DNA from: Rathayibacter sp. SD072
Lineage (GTDB): Bacteria; Actinomycetota; Actinomycetes; Actinomycetales; Microbacteriaceae
Assembly (NCBI RefSeq): GCF_017355185.1
Contig: NZ_JADILJ010000004.1
Coordinates: 62,001 to 126,000 of the forward strand
Reading direction: 5' to 3'
DNA length: 64,000 nt
The translations under genes and the position numbers were made by a program. A model generated the notes under the pieces. That model saw only the letters and a program-made list of their open reading frames with translations. It was not told where the DNA came from and made no database searches. This document shows, piece after piece, positions 49,849 through 59,304 of the stretch; position 1 is the first letter of the stretch, and every line of letters starts with the position of its first letter.

Positions 49849-51310
49849 TGCACTCGCCGTGGATCGCATGAGCGTGCTGCTGGAGGCACTGGCGCCCGAG
49901 ATCGCTCCGGCCGCCGACGCCGACGGTCTCGTCCACCAGCTCGCCGATGCGCTCGCCGAGCCCGGCAGCGACGAGGTGTGGCTCACGCTCTCCGTCCTCA
50001 CCGGCGCCCTGCCCGTGCGCGACGAGGTGGTCGACGCGCTCCGCCTCGTCCGGCTCGACGGGCCCCGCGCCCTCGTCCGCTCCCTCATCGGCAGCCGGGC
50101 GAACGGCTTCGTCCTCAACCGCCTGCGCACGCCCCGAGTCCGCGTGGTCTCGGGAGCCGTCGTCGTGGACGTGCACCACACCGCGCGCACCGGGCTCGCC
50201 ACCGGCATCCAGCGCGTCGTCCGCAAGACGATCGCGGAGTGGGTCCAGCGCCACCAGATCGTCCTCGTGGGCTGGGACGGCGCGGGCCGCACGCTCCGCG
50301 AGCTCGATCCGGCCCTGCGCCGCAACGCCCTGTACGGCACGCTCCCGGATGCGAAGGCCGACCCGGCTGCCGAGATCCTCGTGCCGTGGCGCTCGCGCTA
50401 CATCCTCCCGGAGCTCGCGACCGAGGACGAGCGCACGTCGCGCATCGCCGCGCTGGCCGAGTTCAGCGGCAACGCGACCTCGACGATCGGCTTCGACTGC
50501 GTTCCCCTGACCACGGCGGAGACCGCGCACATCGGCATCAGCGCCGCGTTCTCGCGCACCCTCGTGGCGGTCAGCCACATGGACCGGGTCGCGACGATCT
50601 CGGAGGCCGCGGCGATCGAGTACGGCGGCTGGCGCGAGATGCTCCGCGGGGTCGGCCGCACCGGCCCCGAGATCCGCGAGGTGATCCTGCCCTCCGAGGC
50701 CGGCGTCGTCGATCAGGAGGGGCTCCTCCGGGCCCGGGCCGACCTGCTCTCGGAGGATCTGCCGCTCGTCGTGTGCGTCGGAAGCCATGAGCCGCGCAAG
50801 AACCACCTGGCCGTGCTGCACGCGGCGGAGCTCCTCTGGCGCGAGGGGCAGCGGTTCGCACTGGTGTTCGTCGGCGGCAACGCCTGGAACAGCGAGGAGT
50901 TCCAGGTCCGCCTGGCCGAGCTGCAGAACGACGGGCGACCGGTCTCGTCGCACTCCGCGATCACCGACGAGCTCCTCTGGAGCGCGTACAGACTGGCGCG
51001 CTTCACCGTCTTCCCCTCGCTCAACGAGGGCTTCGGCCTGCCGGTCGCCGAGTCCCTCGCCGTCGGCACCCCCGTCGTGACGGCGCGCTTCGGCAGCATG
51101 GCCGAGATCGCGTCGCAGGGCGGGGCCGTACTCGTGGACTCGCGCGACGACGACGACATCGCCCGCGGCATGCGCGCGCTGCTCACGGACGACGAGCTCC
51201 TCGAGCGACTGCGCACGGAGGCCCTCACCCGGGACAACTCGTCGTGGGCCGAGTACGCCGACGCACTCTGGGACTTCCTGACGGGAACGCGCGCGGTCGT
51301 CGCGTCCTGA
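49841..51310 (+). CDS. Glycosyltransferase family 1/4 with N-terminal extension (paralogue 2)
   Basis: A 489-residue relative of the upstream protein. VVVDVHHTARTGLATGIQRV, VGSHEPRKNHLAVLHAAELL and SLNEGFGLPVAESLAVGTPV align with its motifs. The ATG at 49841 has AAGGAGG six bases upstream and overlaps the previous gene by eight bases. Duplication followed by divergence suggests that the two enzymes add different or successive sugars. It converges with a third transferase gene (stop codons share TGATCA). Confidence 0.85.
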   Translation: MRDALAVDRMSVLLEALAPEIAPAADADGLVHQLADALAEPGSDEVWLTLSVLTGALPVRDEVVDALRLVRLDGPRALVRSLIGSRANGFVLNRLRTPRVRVVSGAVVVDVHHTARTGLATGIQRVVRKTIAEWVQRHQIVLVGWDGAGRTLRELDPALRRNALYGTLPDAKADPAAEILVPWRSRYILPELATEDERTSRIAALAEFSGNATSTIGFDCVPLTTAETAHIGISAAFSRTLVAVSHMDRVATISEAAAIEYGGWREMLRGVGRTGPEIREVILPSEAGVVDQEGLLRARADLLSEDLPLVVCVGSHEPRKNHLAVLHAAELLWREGQRFALVFVGGNAWNSEEFQVRLAELQNDGRPVSSHSAITDELLWSAYRLARFTVFPSLNEGFGLPVAESLAVGTPVVTARFGSMAEIASQGGAVLVDSRDDDDIARGMRALLTDDELLERLRTEALTRDNSSWAEYADALWDFLTGTRAVVAS

Positions 51311-52459
51311 TCAGCGGCGCCGAGCCGTCGGTCGGCCTGCGCTGAGGTCCTCAGCGGCGCCCACCAGCGCCTCGGCCGCGTCGGTCCACGGCCGGATCGC
51401 CTCGGCTCGCACCCGCCGGGGGTCGTTCACGGCCTGCTCCAGAGCGCTGACGAGACCCCGCCGGTCGCCGGGCTCGACGAAGACGGCCGCGTGCTCGTTG
51501 CCGCGGAGGGCGTCCCGGATGCCGGGGATGTCGGAGACCACGACCGGAGTGCCGGTCGCGACGGCCTCGAGGGCGGGCAGACCGAAGCCCTCGTGGTGCG
51601 AGACGAGCGCCAGCGCGTCGGCGCCGGTCATCAGAGCGGGCATCTCCTCGTCCTCGACGAAGGAGTCGGGGAACCGCACGTCGGCCCCTGCGGCGACCGC
51701 GTCGCGCACGGCCCGGTGCACGTCCTCCGCCTCCCAGGACGTGCCGCCGACGAGCAGCAGGGTGTGCCCGGCGGGGCGCTCGGCCGCGGCGTAGGCGCGG
51801 ACGAGCTCCGCGACGTTCTTGCGGGGCTCGATCGAGCCGACGAAGAGCAGGTAGCGGGAGAGCCCGAGCCGCTGGGTCACGGCGTGCACCTCCGCCTCCC
51901 GCCTCGGCCGGAAGACGCGGGTGTCGACGGTCGTCGGCAGCACGCGGAGGCGGTCCTCGGGGATCCCGAGGCTCCCGGCGATCTCAGCGGCGGCCGAGGG
52001 CGTGCCGGTCGCCACGAGGTGCGAGCGCGCCAGCCAGCCCGGCATCCGCGCGGCGAGGAGGGAGCGGCGCGGTTCCGGCACCAGCTCGGGTGCGACGGCG
52101 AAGCACGCGTCGTGCACGAAGGTGATGCCCGCCGAGCGGGCGGTGAGAGCCCAGTTGCGGAAGTTGGGGAAGAAGTACACGCCGCGGCCCACGAGCAGAT
52201 CGAGCGGGATCGGGGTGCGGGTCAGGACGCCGAGCACACGGCGGGGGAGCGGCACCCCGATCACCCGGGTCCCGGCCGGCACGACCCGCTCGACCGCGGC
52301 CCGCTCCGAGCGGGGCACGAACAGCGCGAGGTCGATCCGCTCCGCGAAGCGGGGGTCGCCCAGCGCGCGGACCGTCTCGAGGAGGACATGGCCCACGCCG
52401 GTCATCGCCCCCGCAGCGAGCGGAGTCGCGTCGATGCGCACGCGCACGCGGCGGCTCAC
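51311..52459 (-). CDS. Glycosyltransferase family 4
   Basis: This 382-residue GT-B enzyme starts with RVRIDATPLAAGAMTGVGHV, the glycine-rich acceptor loop. The donor half has YLLFVGSIEPRKNVAELV and SHHEGFGLPALEAVATGTPV with the E-x7-E motif. The GTG start at 52459 overlaps the Wzt stop by GTGA, so it is probably co-transcribed with the exporter genes. Mannose or rhamnose transfer is plausible from context. Confidence 0.9.
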   Translation of the reverse strand: MSRRVRVRIDATPLAAGAMTGVGHVLLETVRALGDPRFAERIDLALFVPRSERAAVERVVPAGTRVIGVPLPRRVLGVLTRTPIPLDLLVGRGVYFFPNFRNWALTARSAGITFVHDACFAVAPELVPEPRRSLLAARMPGWLARSHLVATGTPSAAAEIAGSLGIPEDRLRVLPTTVDTRVFRPRREAEVHAVTQRLGLSRYLLFVGSIEPRKNVAELVRAYAAAERPAGHTLLLVGGTSWEAEDVHRAVRDAVAAGADVRFPDSFVEDEEMPALMTGADALALVSHHEGFGLPALEAVATGTPVVVSDIPGIRDALRGNEHAAVFVEPGDRRGLVSALEQAVNDPRRVRAEAIRPWTDAAEALVGAAEDLSAGRPTARRR

Positions 52460-53739
52460 GCCTTCGTGACCCCGTTCACGGTCGCCGAGGCGGCGACGCT
52501 CACCAGGCCGACGCGCTTGTCGCTGCGCTCCACGGTGAACCTCGCGCCCACGGGCACGCGGGTGAACTCGCCGTTCCCGAGGGTCGATGCCGACGCGTGC
52601 ACGGCGTAGGTTCCGCCGCCGAAGCGGATGTCGGGGAGGTCGAACGTGATCGTCGTCTCCTCGGTCAGCGGGGGGTGCTCGAAGCCGAGGCGCATCGTGT
52701 TGGTGCCGAAGACGATCTGCCCCATGGGCGTGTCGACGCCCATGCCCACGAACCAGCGCTCGAGCGGTGTGCTGGTCAGGGGTCGCAGGGTGACGTGCAC
52801 GCGCAGGTCGTCGCCGGGGCGCAGCGTGCGGTTGCCGTCCTCGACGGTGCCGCCCTCCAGCTCGATGCCCACGATCTCGCCCGGCTGGATCTGCTCGGGC
52901 TCCTCACCGGTCTCCTCGGCCTCGACGATGGCCTCGGCGGTCTCGCGCTCGACGCGCTCCTGCCGCGAGTTCTCGAAGCCGTTGCGGAGGACCTCGAGGC
53001 CGCGGGCGGTCTCGCCGTCGTAGATGACCGCGCCGTGCTGGAGCACGATCGCACGATCGCAGAGCTCGCCGACCTGCTCGAGGGAGTGGGTGACCAGCAC
53101 GATCGTCTTGCCGGCGCGCTGGAACGCACGGATGCGGTCCATGCACTTGCGCTGGAACGGCTCGTCGCCGACGGCCAGCACCTCGTCGACCAGCAGGAGG
53201 TCGGGGTCGGTGTGGATCGCGATGGCGAAGGCGAGCCGGACGTACATGCCGGACGAGTAGAACTTGACCTGGGTGTCGATGAAGTCGGCGATCTCCGAGA
53301 AGTCGACGATCGAGTCGAACTTGTCCTCCAGCTCCTTGCGGGAGAGTCCGAGGATCGCGCCGTTCAGGAAGACGTTCTCGCGCCCGGTGAGGTCGGGGTG
53401 GAATCCGGCGCCGAGCTCGAGGAGCGCGGCGAGGCGGCCGCGGCGCTCGACCGTCCCGGTCGTGGGCTGGATGATGCCGCCGATGAGCTTGAGCAGCGTG
53501 CTCTTGCCCGAGCCGTTCGCACCGATGAGCCCGACGGTCGAGCCCAGGGGGATCTCGAGGTCGATGTCCTTGAGCGCCCAGAAGTCGTCGCGGTGCTGCT
53601 TGCCCCGGCCGAAATTGACGACGCGCTCCTTGAGGCTCTTGTCCTTGCGGATGACGAACCGCTTGGACGCGTTCTGCACCCGGATGATCGTGGGCATCGC
53701 CACGGAGTCGGGCACGGAGATCTCGGATTCGAGAGTCAT
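52456..53739 (-). CDS. wzt: Polysaccharide ABC exporter ATPase (Wzt-like)
   Basis: This 427-residue ATPase energises export of lipid-linked polysaccharide. The ABC domain (about 15-260) has Walker A IGANGSGKST, the signature replaced in the usual family way by YSSGMYVRLAF, and VDEVLAVGD. A C-terminal domain (about 285-425, beta-rich, IELEGGTVEDGNRTLRPGDD) resembles Wzt-C, which recognises the glycan end. The ATG at 53739 gives a normal N-terminus. It follows the permease gene by four bases. Confidence 0.92.
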   Translation of the reverse strand: MTLESEISVPDSVAMPTIIRVQNASKRFVIRKDKSLKERVVNFGRGKQHRDDFWALKDIDLEIPLGSTVGLIGANGSGKSTLLKLIGGIIQPTTGTVERRGRLAALLELGAGFHPDLTGRENVFLNGAILGLSRKELEDKFDSIVDFSEIADFIDTQVKFYSSGMYVRLAFAIAIHTDPDLLLVDEVLAVGDEPFQRKCMDRIRAFQRAGKTIVLVTHSLEQVGELCDRAIVLQHGAVIYDGETARGLEVLRNGFENSRQERVERETAEAIVEAEETGEEPEQIQPGEIVGIELEGGTVEDGNRTLRPGDDLRVHVTLRPLTSTPLERWFVGMGVDTPMGQIVFGTNTMRLGFEHPPLTEETTITFDLPDIRFGGGTYAVHASASTLGNGEFTRVPVGARFTVERSDKRVGLVSVAASATVNGVTKA

Positions 53740-53743
53740 GGGA

Positions 53744-54718
53744 TCAGATCTCCTGGGCGAAGTTGCCCTCGAGGCGGCGGAAGATGCGGTGCGAGACCCA
53801 CACCAGCACGAGCCCGACGAGGAAGACGAGGAAGAGGTGGAGGGCCATGTCGGCGGGCCAGGGCTGGCCGGCGACGGCCCGGACGGTGCCATCGGTCTGC
53901 TCGACCATGGTCTCGCGCGAGCCGGGACCCCAGATGGCGCGCTGGAAGGCCAGGATCGCGTTGGTCATGGGGTTGAGCAGGTAGATCTGCTCGAGCCACG
54001 GCGGGACGGTCTCGACGACGAAGGACCACGCGTAGGTGATGGGCGAGAGCCAGAAGAAGATGAGCAGGCCCACCTCGACCAGGAACTGGATGTCGCGGAG
54101 GTAGACGTTCAGCGCCGAGAGGGCGAGCGCCAGGGCGAGCCCGTAGACGAGCGTCACCGCGAGGGCCGGGAAGATGAAGAGCAGCTGCCAGCTGATCTCG
54201 AGAGCGCCGAGCGCCGCGGCCCCGATGATCAGCACCAGGAACTGCACCGCGAAGTTGAAGAGCGCCGCTCCGATGGTGGCGACCGGGAAGATCTCGCGCG
54301 GCAGGTAGACCTTCTTGATCAGGCCCGCGTTGGCGAGGATCGAGGTGGTGCCGGTCGCGACGATCTCGCTGAAGAGGTTCCACAGCGTCAGACCGCAGAA
54401 CACGAAGATCGCGAAGACGGGGATCCCGCGGGCGGCGCCCAGGAACTGGCCGATCGCCACGTAGTAGATCATCAGCATGACGAGCGGGCGGATGAGCGTC
54501 CAGACGAAGCCGAGGCTCGAGTCCTTGTAGCGCGCCTTGAGCTCGCGGTTCACCAGGAGCTTCAGCAGCTCGCGGTGGCGGAAGATGTCGAGGAGCGACG
54601 AGACGAAGCCGCTCGCGCGGTTCGTGCCCGGCTGGGTGCCGCTCTGGTGGAACGGCTCCTGCGCGATCGCGTCGACGCGGTCGGCCGCGCGCGTGATCGT
54701 CGACTTGTTGGTGCTCAT
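53744..54718 (-). CDS. wzm: Polysaccharide ABC exporter permease (Wzm-like)
   Basis: This 324-residue ABC-2-type permease has six membrane segments (about residues 60-300). FRHRELLKLLVNRELKARYK, the amphipathic interface helix, and LSPITYAWSFV and LNPMTNAILAFQRAIW are family blocks. Starts at 54718 (MSTNKS) or 54733 (MAGRPMS) are both possible. With the ATPase it should export a rhamnose- or mannose-containing glycan through the membrane. A minus-strand TACAAT box lies upstream. Confidence 0.9.
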   Translation of the reverse strand: MSTNKSTITRAADRVDAIAQEPFHQSGTQPGTNRASGFVSSLLDIFRHRELLKLLVNRELKARYKDSSLGFVWTLIRPLVMLMIYYVAIGQFLGAARGIPVFAIFVFCGLTLWNLFSEIVATGTTSILANAGLIKKVYLPREIFPVATIGAALFNFAVQFLVLIIGAAALGALEISWQLLFIFPALAVTLVYGLALALALSALNVYLRDIQFLVEVGLLIFFWLSPITYAWSFVVETVPPWLEQIYLLNPMTNAILAFQRAIWGPGSRETMVEQTDGTVRAVAGQPWPADMALHLFLVFLVGLVLVWVSHRIFRRLEGNFAQEI

Positions 54719-54759
54719 CGGTCTCCCAGCCATAGCACTGCCGTGGCGGCAGCGGGATC

Positions 54760-54765
54760 ATTGTA
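54760..54765 (-). promoter_or_regulatory. -10 element for the exporter operon
   Basis: Minus-strand TACAAT ends about 27 bases before the first ATG (54733) and about 42 before the second (54718). It would drive the permease, ATPase and glycosyltransferase genes. Confidence 0.4.
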
Positions 54766-54818
54766 CGGTTCCGTCCGCTCGGAGCCCCGGGAGAGGCGGG
54801 AGTCGGACGCCCGGTGAC

Positions 54819-55775
54819 TCAGCTCGCGCGCCGGACGAGGTCGAGGTCGTGCGCGACCATCCGGGCCACGATCTCCTCGAAGGCGACGGTCGGCCGCCAG
54901 CCGAGGACGTCGCGGGCGCGGGAGGCGTCGCCGCGCATCTCGGGGGCGTCCACGGGGCGGGCGAACCGCGGATCGAGGACGACGAGGCGCTCCCAGTCGT
55001 CGATGCCGGCGGCGGTGAAGGCGGCGGCGACGAACTCGCGGACGGAGTGCGCGACTCCCGTCGCCACGACGTAGTCGCCCGCGTCGTCGGCCCGCGACGC
55101 GCGGACGAGGGCGTCGACGTAGTCGGGAGCCCAGCCCCAGTCGCGGCGGACGTCGAGGTTGCCGAGGGACAGCTCGGTCGCGGTGCCCGCAGCGATCGCC
55201 GCGACACCCGCGGTGATCTTGCGCGTGACGAAGGCCTCTGGCCGACGCGGCGACTCGTGGTTGTAGAGGATGCCGGAGGAGGCGTGCAGCCCGCGACCGC
55301 GGTAGACGCCCACGAGCAGGTGCGCGAACGCCTTCGCCGCGCCGTAGGGCGACACGGGGCGGATCGGCGTCGACTCCGTCTGCGGGTTCTCCACCGCGGC
55401 CCCGAAGATCTCGCTGGAGGAGGCCTGCACGAAGCGGACCTCCCGGCCGGTCGACTCCTGGAGCGACAGCGCCGCCTCGAGGAGCGCGGCGACGGCCGTG
55501 CCGGTGACCTCGGCGGTCCGAACCGGCTCCTGCCAGGACAGCGCCACGGAGGAGAGCCCGGCCAGGTGGAAGATCGTGTCCGGCGCCGCCTCCGCGACGA
55601 CGCGGCCGAGGCCGGCGGCGTCACGGAGATCGCCCTCGAGGGAGCGGACGGCGGCCGGGAGACCGGAGTCGTCACCGCGCACGAGCGCGGTGACGTCCCA
55701 GCCGTCCGCGAGCAGGCGCTCGACGAGGTAGCCCCCGTCCTGCCCGCTCGCCCCGGTGACGAGAGCGGAGGGCAT
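54819..55775 (-). CDS. GDP-sugar short-chain dehydrogenase (probable GDP-6-deoxyhexose 4-reductase)
   Basis: This 318-residue SDR starts with ALVTGASGQDGGYLVERLL and has the Gmd-like SSSEIFG and the catalytic SPYGAAKAF. It resembles both GDP-mannose 4,6-dehydratases and the reductases (Rmd) that make GDP-D-rhamnose. Because a clearer dehydratase lies two bases upstream on the same strand, this one is most likely the reductase. The start at 55775 was chosen by the Rossmann motif. Confidence 0.82.
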   Translation of the reverse strand: MPSALVTGASGQDGGYLVERLLADGWDVTALVRGDDSGLPAAVRSLEGDLRDAAGLGRVVAEAAPDTIFHLAGLSSVALSWQEPVRTAEVTGTAVAALLEAALSLQESTGREVRFVQASSSEIFGAAVENPQTESTPIRPVSPYGAAKAFAHLLVGVYRGRGLHASSGILYNHESPRRPEAFVTRKITAGVAAIAAGTATELSLGNLDVRRDWGWAPDYVDALVRASRADDAGDYVVATGVAHSVREFVAAAFTAAGIDDWERLVVLDPRFARPVDAPEMRGDASRARDVLGWRPTVAFEEIVARMVAHDLDLVRRAS

Positions 55776-55777
55776 GA

Positions 55778-56761
<984 letters not shown>

Positions 56762-56802
56762 GTGGTGGTCCGTTTCGTCGTGGGTCGATGACAGCGGGCT
56801 AC

Positions 56803-56808
56803 ATACTA
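56803..56808 (-). promoter_or_regulatory. -10 element for gmd
   Basis: Minus-strand TAGTAT lies about 41 bases before the GTG ending at 56761. Confidence 0.4.
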
Positions 56809-56864
56809 CCCACCGCCCCCCGCGCCGTCCGGATCGGGACCGGCGGGGCGGCCCCGCGCGCCGG

Positions 56865-56870
56865 TATCCT
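56865..56870 (+). promoter_or_regulatory. -10-like element for the glycosyltransferase at 56.9 kb
   Basis: TATCCT, 27 bases before the ATG at 56898. The 136-base gap shared with gmd shows no other element. Confidence 0.35.
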
Positions 56871-56897
56871 GACCCGTCTCGGACACGATTGGACGCC

Positions 56898-58055
56898 ATG
56901 CCGGAACCGCTCCCCGTCACGCTCGCCGTGCTCACCGTCGACCCGGGCGGGATGGGCGGCGGGGAGACCTACGCCCGCGCGCTGACGCGCCTCCTGGTGC
57001 CGCGTCCCGGCGAGGAGGGACTTCGCGTGCGCGTGCTGGTGCCCGAGAACGCGCGCGGCTTCAGCGAGGGCGTCCCGGAGCAGGTCGCGGACGGAGTCAT
57101 CAGCGGAGCGGGGCACCGCCGACGGGCGATCGGCATGCTGCAGGCGCTCGCGCGCACCGTGCGGCTGAGGCGGCGGCTGGATCGTGACGAGATCCTCTAC
57201 TTCCCGTTCACGGTCCCGCTGCCGTGGCCCTCGCGGCGCCAGGGCCACGTGCAGATGCTGTTCGACCTCCAGCACCGCGACCTCCCCGAGCTCTTCCCCC
57301 GCGTCGAGCGCGTGTTCCGCCGCGTCGCCTACGAGGCGACGGCCCGCCGCGCCGACGCGGTCATCACGATCAGCGCCTTCACCAAGAGCCGCATCGTCGA
57401 GCTGCTCGGGATCCCGGAGGAGCGGGTGCACGTCTCGCACCTGGGCGTGGACACCTCGCGGTTCCGGGCGAACCTCGGCGAGCGCGACGACTTCGTCTTC
57501 TTCCCGGCGCGCGCGTGGCCGCACAAGAACCACGCGCGGCTGTTCGAGGCGATGCGGCTGCTGCGCGCCGACGGACACGACCTGCGCCTCGTGCTGACCG
57601 GTGGGGACCTCGACCGCCTGGGCGAGCTGCCCGACTTCGTGGAGTGGCGCGGCCACGTCGATCCCGAGGAGCTCGCCGAGCTGTACCGGCGGGCGGCGGT
57701 GCTCGCGTTCCCCAGCCTCTACGAGGGCTTCGGCTTCCCGCCGATCGAGGCGATGGCGTCCGGATGCCCGGTCGCGGCAGGCGATGCCGGATCCCTGCCC
57801 GAGATCTGCGGGGACGCCGCCGTCTACGTCGATCCGCTCGATCCGCGCTCGATCGCCGACGGGATCCTCGAGGCGATCGCCCGACGCGAGGAGCTCGCTC
57901 CGCTGGGCCTGGCCCGGGCCGCCCGCTTCGACTGGGAGCGCTGCCGTCGGGAGCACCTCGAGGTGTTCCGCGCCGTGGCGGAGGGACGGCGCGTCCGCCG
58001 GGGATCCCGGCGCCGCCGGATCAGTCGCGCGGGTGCAGGAGGCGCCGCCAGCTGA
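56898..58055 (+). CDS. Glycosyltransferase family 4
   Basis: A 385-residue GT-B transferase. VDPGGMGGGETYARALTRLL is the acceptor-side loop. FFPARAWPHKNHARLFEAM and SLYEGFGFPPIEAMASGCPV give the donor side with E-x7-E. Transferases with this layout often move mannose or D-rhamnose, which fits the divergent gmd gene. The arginine-rich tail (RRGSRRRRISRAG) lies in the last 35 bases shared with the end of the convergent O-antigen-ligase gene. Confidence 0.9.
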   Translation: MPEPLPVTLAVLTVDPGGMGGGETYARALTRLLVPRPGEEGLRVRVLVPENARGFSEGVPEQVADGVISGAGHRRRAIGMLQALARTVRLRRRLDRDEILYFPFTVPLPWPSRRQGHVQMLFDLQHRDLPELFPRVERVFRRVAYEATARRADAVITISAFTKSRIVELLGIPEERVHVSHLGVDTSRFRANLGERDDFVFFPARAWPHKNHARLFEAMRLLRADGHDLRLVLTGGDLDRLGELPDFVEWRGHVDPEELAELYRRAAVLAFPSLYEGFGFPPIEAMASGCPVAAGDAGSLPEICGDAAVYVDPLDPRSIADGILEAIARREELAPLGLARAARFDWERCRREHLEVFRAVAEGRRVRRGSRRRRISRAGAGGAAS

Positions 58056-59304
58056 GCCCCTGCGCGGCGCGCATGGCGCAGACGACGACGAGCAGCCAGC
58101 CCGCGTCCAGCAGGATCGAGCTCTCGGCGAGTCCGGTGACGACCAGCACCGTGAGCACCATCACCGGCCACACGTGCACGACCGCCTTGCGCTCGGACGC
58201 GATCAGCCAGGACCGCCACAGTGCGAGCCCGACGAGCGCCACGAAGAGCGCGGCGCCGACCACGCCGACCTGCAGGGCGAGGTCGAACAGGGCGTTCAGG
58301 CTCGACGAGTGCGGTCGGCCCGAGAGGTAGTCGATGGCGTTGAAGGGGTACATGTCGGTGCGCCAGTAGCCGACCCAGCCCCAGCCGATCAGCGGATCGA
58401 GGTCGGTGAAGCGCCACACCTGCTGCCACAGGGTGAGCCGGAACTCGAACTCGCTGCCCGCGTTGAGCACGGCGATGATCCGCGAGCGGAAGATCCAGGC
58501 GGCGAGAGCGGCGGCGATCGCGACTCCGAGGGTGGCGTACTGCCGGCTCCGCCGGTGCTCGCTGTCTCCGCGCCGCACCCAGCGCAGCGCGAGGGCGACG
58601 ACGGCGGCGACCACGAGCACGCCGGCGCTCACGGCCGACCGGGTGAAGAGCAGGGTGACGACGGCGAGGGCGAGGGAGGCGATCGCCGGGCCGCGCGCGA
58701 CGGAGCGGGTCATCAGCTCGACCGCGAAGGTCACCACGGCGAGCAGGCAGACCAGTCCGAGCTGGTTCCGGGTGCCGACGAGGCCCTGGATCGGACCGCC
58801 GACCGCGAGCTGGCCCTCGACGCCGAGGAAGCGCAGCGGCCGGTCGATCAGCACGCCCGCCACCACCTCGACGGCGACGGAGGCGATCAGCACGAAGCGC
58901 AGGACGTCGCCGACCGAGCGGATGATCTGGATGATGTCGCGGGTCACTCCGATCGCGACGGCCAGGAACGCGAGCGCGAGCTGGTAGACGACACCCGAGA
59001 CCGTCGACCACTGGTACCCGCTCCAGAGGACGCTCAGCGCGATCCACCCCAGGAACACGAGGATGCTGGTCGGCAGCAGCCCCTCCCAGTCGAGCATCCC
59101 GCGGCGCAGGACGATCATCGCCGCAGCGAGGACGGTCAGCGTGGCGATGGCCGCGATGTAGCCCGGCCAGCCGATCACCCCGCGGACGGCGGGCGCGCAG
59201 AGCACCACCACGAGGGTGGACTGGGCGAGGGCGGCCGCGAACTGCGGCGAGGCCACCGCGTCCGACAGGTACGGCGGGAGAGCGGACGGACGCCGGCCCG
59301 TCAT
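58021..59304 (-). CDS. O-antigen ligase/polymerase-like membrane protein 1
   Basis: This 427-residue protein has about 11 hydrophobic segments. A large outside loop follows WRFTDLDPLIGWGWVGYWR near residue 310 and contains SGRPHSSSLNALFDLALQVG, the Wzy/WaaL-type loop with a histidine and small residues. It could polymerise or ligate lipid-linked glycan outside the membrane. The ATG at 59304 overlaps the next paralogue's stop by ATGA, and the 3' end overlaps a convergent gene by 35 bases. Confidence 0.84.
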   Translation of the reverse strand: MTGRRPSALPPYLSDAVASPQFAAALAQSTLVVVLCAPAVRGVIGWPGYIAAIATLTVLAAAMIVLRRGMLDWEGLLPTSILVFLGWIALSVLWSGYQWSTVSGVVYQLALAFLAVAIGVTRDIIQIIRSVGDVLRFVLIASVAVEVVAGVLIDRPLRFLGVEGQLAVGGPIQGLVGTRNQLGLVCLLAVVTFAVELMTRSVARGPAIASLALAVVTLLFTRSAVSAGVLVVAAVVALALRWVRRGDSEHRRSRQYATLGVAIAAALAAWIFRSRIIAVLNAGSEFEFRLTLWQQVWRFTDLDPLIGWGWVGYWRTDMYPFNAIDYLSGRPHSSSLNALFDLALQVGVVGAALFVALVGLALWRSWLIASERKAVVHVWPVMVLTVLVVTGLAESSILLDAGWLLVVVCAMRAAQGLSWRRLLHPRD

